A DNA stretch of 11,984 nt, from the NCBI GenBank assembly GCA_964443145.1, contig CAYUBS010000092.1:1-11984 (forward strand), given 5' to 3'. Every line of letters begins with the position of its first letter. Within the stretch, counting starts at the first letter, position 1. Source of the stretch: JAHEFT01 sp964443145 (GTDB lineage Bacteria > Pseudomonadota > Gammaproteobacteria > Xanthomonadales > SZUA-36). The translations under genes were made by a program, and so were the position numbers. Below the pieces are notes generated by a model. The model saw nothing but the letters and a program-made list of their open reading frames with translations, made no database searches and was not told the origin of the DNA. Shown here piece by piece: positions 6,542-11,984 of this stretch.

Positions 6542-8131
6542 TCACTCTTGCAGTATGGCCGCCGCAGTTTTACGGGCGGTCAGGATGCAGCCACTCAAAA
6601 AAGTGCCTTCCAGCGACCGCTTTCCGGAGATTCCACCGCCGCCAAAGCCTGCGGCTTCACCCACCGCGTAGAGCCCGGGCACAACCTGTTCGGCAGTATC
6701 CAGCGCCCTGCCCTGGAGGTCTGTCTGGATACCCCCCAGACTTTTACGGCTGATGAAATGCAGACGAATCGCCAGCAAAGGACCTGCTTTTCGATCACCG
6801 ATTGCCTGTAAATTACAGGTCCGCAAGGCATCACCCCGCCATTCCCTGAGATGCTGGATCCTGGAAATTTGCGGGTCTTTTTCCCACCGGCGTGAATCTG
6901 ACAAAACGGCATCGTACTCTTCCACCCGGGCCTTTAACCGCGCAGCGTCAATCCGCTTTTCCCCACTCAACTCATTCATTTTCCCGGCGAGTTCTTCAAC
7001 CGTATTGGCTGTGATGAATTCAGTCGACTCAGATACCATCTGGCGAACCAGACGGTCATTGCCCGTGAGGGTTTCAAACAGGAAGCGAATCAACTGGTGG
7101 TTCACAATCCTGGGGTTGTGCTCGGAGCCGGAAATGGCCAGTTCCCGGGCCACGATTTTCCAGTTGAGCACTTGCCAGGTATAAGGATGTTCAGCGACCT
7201 GCCGGCAAAGTTCCCGGGTGTCGTAACCGGTGACCATCGGCGCCGCACCCACAGCTTCACCATCCGGCGATAGCCAGAGACCGGACTTACAGGGAATCAG
7301 ACTCAGGCCGTGATCGTCAAAATCGGCCTGGGGATGCGGGATACCGGCCGCGTAGTTCCACATGTTTTGCAAATGGGTCAACCGGACCCCGTGCTCTGCA
7401 GCAGAGTGGTGGATTTCTCCACTGGCATAGGGGTGAGCACCGTTCAGTATCCTCGCAGGCGCCTCTGGCCAGTGCTGCGGCCAGTGCCTTCTTACCTGCT
7501 CAACTGAACCGTTGATGCCGCCGGTGGCAACGATGGTGTTTTCAGCTTCGACAACGAAGGAGCGGCCTGAGGCTTCATCCACGCCGTCGCATCCACTGAC
7601 TTTTCCATCACGAACGATCAACCCGATTGCGCGGTGCTCATGCAGAACAGTCAAGCGGTCGCCGTTCGGGTGATTCATCAAACGGGTGATGAGGTTCATG
7701 ACCAGTTCCTTGCCGGTCCCCCATAACAAGTGATAGCGGGCCACCGAGTTACCTTTGATGGCGCTCCCCCGCTCAACCCAGTTCACTGCCGGCATAAATT
7801 TCATGCCCAGGCTCTTAACCCAGTCGTAGACCCAGACCCGGCAATCGCGCACATAGCACTCTGCCCAGGCCCGCGGCCAATGGTCGTCCGGTCCCAACTC
7901 ACCGAACCGGATCCAGTCTTCCAGCGCCAGTTCCGGCGAGTCGGGAATCCGGTATTTTTTCTGTTCCGGCGTGCCAACCAGCGCCATGCCGCCAAAGGCC
8001 CACAGCGCAAGACCGCCAAACCGTTCACGGCTGTCGCGGTCGATCAGCACAACAGACTGTCCGCCATCGAGGAGTTCAATCGCCGTCACAATTCCGGCAA
8101 TACCACCACCAATGACCAGGTTGTTGGTCAA
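6542..8131 (-). CDS. FAD-binding dehydrogenase (KsdD/fumarate reductase-like flavoprotein)
   Basis: 529 residues. The N-terminal Rossmann fold LVIGGGIAGIVTAIEL (GxGxxG at 8-13) ends its second strand in VVLIDRD, with Asp31 expected to bind the FAD ribose. Further FAD contacts are IVATGG and the C-terminal block GLYAVGEAAGFGGGGISGKRS. Motifs such as EDHW-like PDDHWPRAWAE, KGNSVARYHLLWGTG and ALSGSEHNP match a group annotated only as FAD-binding dehydrogenase, related to 3-ketosteroid delta-1-dehydrogenases and flavin fumarate reductases. The substrate cannot be assigned. There is no signal peptide. The start is TTG 8131, with AAGGG at 8136-8140 four bases upstream. The nearby ATG on this strand (about 8145) is out of frame, and the upstream in-frame codons end at the TAA of the preceding gene. 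It starts 27 bases after the L,D-transpeptidase stop, so co-transcription is likely. Confidence 0.88.
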   Translation of the reverse strand: MTNNLVIGGGIAGIVTAIELLDGGQSVVLIDRDSRERFGGLALWAFGGMALVGTPEQKKYRIPDSPELALEDWIRFGELGPDDHWPRAWAECYVRDCRVWVYDWVKSLGMKFMPAVNWVERGSAIKGNSVARYHLLWGTGKELVMNLITRLMNHPNGDRLTVLHEHRAIGLIVRDGKVSGCDGVDEASGRSFVVEAENTIVATGGINGSVEQVRRHWPQHWPEAPARILNGAHPYASGEIHHSAAEHGVRLTHLQNMWNYAAGIPHPQADFDDHGLSLIPCKSGLWLSPDGEAVGAAPMVTGYDTRELCRQVAEHPYTWQVLNWKIVARELAISGSEHNPRIVNHQLIRFLFETLTGNDRLVRQMVSESTEFITANTVEELAGKMNELSGEKRIDAARLKARVEEYDAVLSDSRRWEKDPQISRIQHLREWRGDALRTCNLQAIGDRKAGPLLAIRLHFISRKSLGGIQTDLQGRALDTAEQVVPGLYAVGEAAGFGGGGISGKRSLEGTFLSGCILTARKTAAAILQE

Positions 8132-8158
8132 GCGACCCTTGTCATATGAAGACAGGGT

Positions 8159-9844
8159 TTAACCCTCCTCGATCCAGGTCTGCATATCCTCGGGGGCTAC
8201 AAAGCGGAAAGGCTCTCCGAGCGCTTTGAGAATGGGGCCGTCGCGGTCGTATACGTCAGGCAGGAACTCGGGCTTACCATCCTCGGTAACCGGATTGACC
8301 GTCCAGTAAAGAACCAGGACCGGTAACGGCTCGTTCAAGTACACGGTTTTTGTCTGCCCGGTGTCGATCACGTTTTTGATCGCGGCATCGTCCCAGTCGG
8401 GATCGTCCAGCACGAGGCGTGCGAACTCCATCGGGAACTCGATACGAATACAGCCGGAACTGAAGGTGCGCACCTGGTCATCGAAGTGCTCGCGGTGGTT
8501 GGTATCGTGCAGAAACACGTAATGCGGGTTGGGGAAAATGAATTTCACCTGGCCCAGCGCATTGTCCGCGCTGGGTCTTTGCACAACCTGGTAGTGAAAG
8601 TTACGCGTTGTCAGCGAGGCGAAATCAATCGTTGACGGGTCAACCTCTTTGCCGGTCGCATTATCTACCAGCTTCATGTTCTTTTCCTGCAGATAGCCCT
8701 CGCCGTCCGCCTGCAACTTCGGCAGGATATCGCGCCTGAGAATACCCGGCGGAACCGTCCAGGTCGGGTTGAACTGGACGTACTTCATGTCGGACTGGAA
8801 GATCGGGCTTTTACGGTAGGTACGTCCCACCTGGGCCCGCGTTTCCCATACTTCCTGTTTGTCACGGAACAGCCGGACATTGAAGTCGGCGATGTTGACC
8901 AGCACGAAATCGTCGCTGTCCTGAATATCGCGCAGAATCCAGCGGGCGCGCTCCATATTGACACGTATCTGGTCGATTCGGCTCTGCAGGGAAATGTTCA
9001 GGGATGCCAGTGTGCCGGCACCGACCGCGCCATCGACATCAATTTGTGCCTCACGCTGGAAGCTCGTGACGGCCTGCTCCAGCTTCGTGTCGAATAACTC
9101 CTGATCGTCCACCGGCTCATCGCTGAGCTGGCCGGAAGCCTGCAACCGCTGCCTCAGCAGCTCAACCCGAGGGCTCCGCATTCCTTTTCGCAGCGTGGGC
9201 CCAGCGGGGACGGATGGATAACCACCGCCTTCAGTCACTGCCCGTTCCCGGTATTCTGCCAGCAACGCCTTCATATTCTCGTAGTAAACATTCAAGTTCA
9301 GGGCTTCGCTGATGTACGCACGAATATCATCGGAAGCGATGGCTCCGGCAACCAGCACAGTTGGATCGCGTTCCAGCTTTCGAGAGAGATTCCAGTCCGA
9401 ATCGAGATCCGCCGGATTCACCTTGCCGAAAAACATGTGGTACATGTAACGCATCAGGCTATCGGTCAGAAGGATATCGAAGTCCGCGACGGCGTCCGGC
9501 GTCGGCGTGCCGGCTTTCCTGATGGTTGCGAGCTCCTGATAGTGATAATCGCGGGGCAGCAAACCCTCTTCTTCGGCCCGTCCAACCAGGTTGATCAGGT
9601 CATCAATGTGCCGTTGTTGGGTCCATAGGGGCTCGTAGGCTCCGCCCTCGTAGAGTTCCCACAGGATTTCCCGCGCGGCAATGTCCTGATCGGCCAGAAC
9701 CAGCCTGCCGGACATCTGGAGGTGCTCGACACGCTCTCGAATCTCATCGTTGACTGCTGATCCCTGGGCCAATGCCGGACCAGTGAAAATGAGCAAACAT
9801 GCAATGGAAATAAATGCTGCCGCCAGGATTTTAATATTTTTCAT
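8159..9844 (-). CDS. YcbB/LdtD-type L,D-transpeptidase
   Basis: 561 residues from the start chosen here. It forms 3-3 crosslinks in peptidoglycan, acting in the periplasm. The signal peptide is MKNIKILAAAFISIACLLIF, cleaved after ALA. A scaffold domain covers about 30-205 (WTQQ, LLPRDYHY). A peptidoglycan-binding_1 domain covers 218-285 (LRKGMRSPRVELLRQRL, then FQREAQIDVDGAVGAGTLASLN), and the YkuD catalytic domain covers about 312-505. The catalytic motif is HDTNHREHF (His446) with SSGCIRIE (nucleophile Cys465). The domain order and length fit YcbB. An in-frame ATG at 9865 would add seven residues, but the ATG at 9844 is preceded by GGAG (9851-9854) at six bases and begins a cleaner signal peptide. 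It lies 56 bases after the TIR-TPR gene and 27 bases before the FAD dehydrogenase. Confidence 0.93.
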   Translation of the reverse strand: MKNIKILAAAFISIACLLIFTGPALAQGSAVNDEIRERVEHLQMSGRLVLADQDIAAREILWELYEGGAYEPLWTQQRHIDDLINLVGRAEEEGLLPRDYHYQELATIRKAGTPTPDAVADFDILLTDSLMRYMYHMFFGKVNPADLDSDWNLSRKLERDPTVLVAGAIASDDIRAYISEALNLNVYYENMKALLAEYRERAVTEGGGYPSVPAGPTLRKGMRSPRVELLRQRLQASGQLSDEPVDDQELFDTKLEQAVTSFQREAQIDVDGAVGAGTLASLNISLQSRIDQIRVNMERARWILRDIQDSDDFVLVNIADFNVRLFRDKQEVWETRAQVGRTYRKSPIFQSDMKYVQFNPTWTVPPGILRRDILPKLQADGEGYLQEKNMKLVDNATGKEVDPSTIDFASLTTRNFHYQVVQRPSADNALGQVKFIFPNPHYVFLHDTNHREHFDDQVRTFSSGCIRIEFPMEFARLVLDDPDWDDAAIKNVIDTGQTKTVYLNEPLPVLVLYWTVNPVTEDGKPEFLPDVYDRDGPILKALGEPFRFVAPEDMQTWIEEG

Positions 9845-9854
9845 TACTTTCTCC
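9845..9854 (-). promoter_or_regulatory. Ribosome binding site that fixes the L,D-transpeptidase start
   Basis: GGAG (9851-9854 on the minus strand) stands six bases before ATG 9844. For the alternative ATG at 9865 the upstream bases are AT-rich with no purine-rich site, and GGAG would lie inside the coding region. Confidence 0.7.
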
Positions 9855-9870
9855 GGGGAAATCATTGCCT

Positions 9871-9876
9871 ATTATA
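9871..9876 (-). promoter_or_regulatory. TATAAT box, possible internal promoter for the L,D-transpeptidase
   Basis: A perfect -10 hexamer on the minus strand lies in the gap between the TIR-TPR gene and the transpeptidase gene. Transcription would start near 9864, about 20 bases before the ATG. The -35 position at 17 bases reads CCTGCA, a poor match, and there is no TG extension. This may be a weak or activator-dependent promoter, or chance in an AT-rich gap. Confidence 0.35.
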
Positions 9877-9900
9877 GAAATTATTGTGGGCCGTGCAGGA

Positions 9901-11979
9901 TTATTCGGGGCACAGACCGTAAGCAGTGCAAAACCGGATAAATTTGGGTTCACGGTAGCCCTTGTCGAGCAGGCGACTCACGTAGGTGCGCGCTTCGTCT
10001 TCCTCCGTGGCCATCACTGACAACCGTGCTGCAGCATTCATCCCCGAACACCCCTGGAGGTTGAGCTTCTTCTTTGCGCTGGACAGCCACTCGGGGACCA
10101 GGTTGTCTGGAAGTTGGTGGCCGTTCTGTTCCCAGTAATAAAAGTACGCCTCGGCGAGCACGGTAAGTGCCAACATGTTATCCGGGTGCTCCGCTGCAAT
10201 CCCGTCAAGTTGATTGATGGCCTCTTCCAGGAGACGGTTTGCGAGTGTGAGCTCATCTTTCCGATAGGCCCGATAAGCAAAATCTCTGAGGAATCGACTG
10301 TAATCGAGAGAAACAACGATCCGGATTTTCTGCTCCTGCTCAACCAGACCTTTAAAATCTTCCTGTATCGCGAGGCTAAGGACCCAGCTTTGTTCAGTAT
10401 TTCCGGAAAGCTCGAGGAGCACAGCCTGGCTAGTTAATTTATGCAACACGTTCCAACGTTTTTGCAGGTTGTTTGGATCTTCTTCCAGCAGATCTTCAAG
10501 CAATTTCAGGGACTGTCGGAGACTTTCCCCTGCCAAATCAAGCTGACCCATCAGTAACTGCACACCGAACAGTCCGGACAGCGCAAAAGTATAATCTTGC
10601 TTTAGAGTGTTGCTGGCCGTATTGAGTTGGGAATGGCGTGCGGCCAATTCGACATTTTTCAGCCTGTGCTCTATCGCCTGCGGGAGATTGCACACACCAA
10701 GCCAGGCATCCGCCAGGTTCGCATGGGACTCCGCTAATTCGCGCTCGTACTTATTGTCCTGCCGGCCTGCCTCTTCATTAAGTTCGAGTGCTGCCTGGTG
10801 GTATTGAAGTGTCAGTTGGGGATCGGAAGGGGACTTGAGTGACTCGATACTACCCAGGTTACTAAGGGCGTAGGCGGCTTCCATGGTCCAGTCTGCATTT
10901 TCAGGTTCCAGGGCGTGCAATGCAGCGCTTACATCCGCATAGGCCTGGAAGGAAACGCTGGCTTCCTCCATTCGCCCGAGGTCCTGGTGTACCTGGCCAA
11001 TCCAGTACTCAACCTGACTCAGCTCGAACGAAGCCTGCGCATCCCCACTTGACTCGTCAACCAGCAGCTGAAGAGTCTCCCGGGCACTCATGAAAACCTT
11101 CATGGCATCGTCCAGCTGACTTTCGACCCGGAGTATCACCCCCTGATTTAAAAGTACCACTCCCAGCTGTCGCCTCGATTCAAGTGTCAGGTCTGCCGGG
11201 TCAAGGTCAGCCATGTAGCCTGACAACACTTCCGCAAAAGCCTTGCGCGTCTCGATGTCGGCAACGTCCCCGAGCCGTTCAGATTGTTTCAGAAATCCCG
11301 CCAGCATGCTCTCGGCCGAAGCCTGTTGTGCCTGCTGTGACAGACGGGCGTCTTTTTCGGCCAGCCGTGACTGGATACTGAATAGCACCAGCACCGCGAC
11401 AGCCAGCAGGATGACGCCGGAGAATACCTGCAGTCTGCGTTTCCGCTGTTGCTCCCGTTGGCGAAGTTCATCCAGCCGGACGCCGAGGATACCAGCAGCG
11501 AGTTTGAGCTTTGCCAGAGATTTGCCATCCGCCCACTTACGAACGTCCGCGGCCATAGGTTCAGTCAGCTGATCGTCTTCATGCTCCAGCAGGGCGGGCG
11601 GGAAACAGTTTAGTTGGGGATCGGAAGCCTGGGGATCACCGTCCACAATGACGCAATAAATCCGCCTTTCCCTTCCCAGGGAACGAAAGTGACGGATTTC
11701 CTCATTGACCCAACGTGATTGGGCGGCATGGGGGGAACAAATGACCAGCAGCGACTCAGAGTCAGCCAACGCGTCCGTGATGTGCTCGCTCAAATCTACC
11801 CCGGAAGACAGTTCATCCCGGTCACGAAAAATCGGCGTAAGCCGCGCAGGCACCGTGCCGTGTGATCCCGTTTGCCCCACCAGCCGCCCTGGAACCCGGT
11901 AGGACTCCAGTGACTTGTGCAGCCAGGATGCCCACGATTCGTCCGCATGGCAGTAGCTCAAAAATGCCTTGTAGCGCAT
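9901..11979 (-). CDS. TIR domain - transmembrane - TPR repeat protein
   Basis: 692 residues in three parts. Residues 1-135 are a bacterial TIR domain: YKAFLSYCHADESWASWL, IFRDRDELSSG, and SPHAAQSRWVNEEI with Glu94 at the place of the catalytic Glu of TIR NADases. A basic stretch (174-182, REQQRKRRL) precedes one membrane segment (about 185-203, FSGVILLAVAVLVLFSI), then a short helical linker. From about 245 to 620 there are repeated helical hairpins of TPR type, for example 273-306, 318-353, 367-400, 415-448 and 463-498. The positive-inside rule places TIR in the cytoplasm and the TPR array in the periplasm. The C-terminus has Cys644, Cys684 and Cys690. TIR proteins can degrade NAD or make cyclic ADP-ribose signals, but no activity is shown for this one. 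The ATG at 11979 begins exactly where the TIR fold should; its ribosome binding site lies outside the window. Confidence 0.9.
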   Translation of the reverse strand: MRYKAFLSYCHADESWASWLHKSLESYRVPGRLVGQTGSHGTVPARLTPIFRDRDELSSGVDLSEHITDALADSESLLVICSPHAAQSRWVNEEIRHFRSLGRERRIYCVIVDGDPQASDPQLNCFPPALLEHEDDQLTEPMAADVRKWADGKSLAKLKLAAGILGVRLDELRQREQQRKRRLQVFSGVILLAVAVLVLFSIQSRLAEKDARLSQQAQQASAESMLAGFLKQSERLGDVADIETRKAFAEVLSGYMADLDPADLTLESRRQLGVVLLNQGVILRVESQLDDAMKVFMSARETLQLLVDESSGDAQASFELSQVEYWIGQVHQDLGRMEEASVSFQAYADVSAALHALEPENADWTMEAAYALSNLGSIESLKSPSDPQLTLQYHQAALELNEEAGRQDNKYERELAESHANLADAWLGVCNLPQAIEHRLKNVELAARHSQLNTASNTLKQDYTFALSGLFGVQLLMGQLDLAGESLRQSLKLLEDLLEEDPNNLQKRWNVLHKLTSQAVLLELSGNTEQSWVLSLAIQEDFKGLVEQEQKIRIVVSLDYSRFLRDFAYRAYRKDELTLANRLLEEAINQLDGIAAEHPDNMLALTVLAEAYFYYWEQNGHQLPDNLVPEWLSSAKKKLNLQGCSGMNAAARLSVMATEEDEARTYVSRLLDKGYREPKFIRFCTAYGLCPE

Positions 11980-11984
11980 TCTAT

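Noticed and set aside
6529..6544. Small dyad TGAC-TTTT-GTCA just after the FAD dehydrogenase stop
   Set aside because: The four-base stem is too short and no T-tract follows.

Overview
The window (about 55% GC by eye) reads as ordinary chromosomal DNA of a Gram-negative bacterium, most likely a free-living gammaproteobacterium. This rests on a close homologue of the E. coli protein YbjD, a YcbB/LdtD-type periplasmic L,D-transpeptidase, Sec signal peptides with AxA cleavage sites, and Shine-Dalgarno sites such as AGGAGA and GGAG. The species cannot be named from the sequence. No rRNA, tRNA, CRISPR array, integrase or intact insertion sequence was seen.

Left part (1-3429). A secreted protein of unknown function starts at 287 on the minus strand and runs off the left edge. 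A 169-base gap follows, holding a likely minus-strand promoter and a small inverted repeat that may be a decayed REP-like element. Next come a YhhN/TMEM86-type membrane protein (+, 457-1098) and a peptide methionine sulfoxide reductase MsrA (-, 1095-1601), convergent with overlapping stop codons. Divergent from msrA is a YbjD/OLD-family ATPase-TOPRIM protein (+, 1744-3429) whose Walker A lysine is replaced by isoleucine.

Middle part (3447-4813). An ArsR-type winged-helix regulator (-) and a CPBP/CAAX-type intramembrane metalloprotease (+) are divergent across an 83-base gap. That gap carries two abutting 24-bp palindromes with a 6-bp spacer each, the second ending one base before the protease start codon. 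This is the clearest regulatory structure in the window and probably an autoregulated regulator-protease pair.

Right part (4838-11979). Four genes all read leftward. In transcription order they are a TIR-transmembrane-TPR protein, an L,D-transpeptidase, an FAD-binding dehydrogenase with a TTG start, and an exported DUF1254/DUF1214 protein. Gaps are 56, 27 and 81 bases. The first two or three may be co-transcribed, although a TATAAT box before the transpeptidase allows an internal promoter. The TIR protein is predicted to put its TIR domain in the cytoplasm and its TPR array in the periplasm, next to the gene of a periplasmic cell-wall enzyme. A link between envelope state and TIR signalling is conceivable but not shown. 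Each gene belongs to a recognisable family, and nothing here proves a wholly new system.
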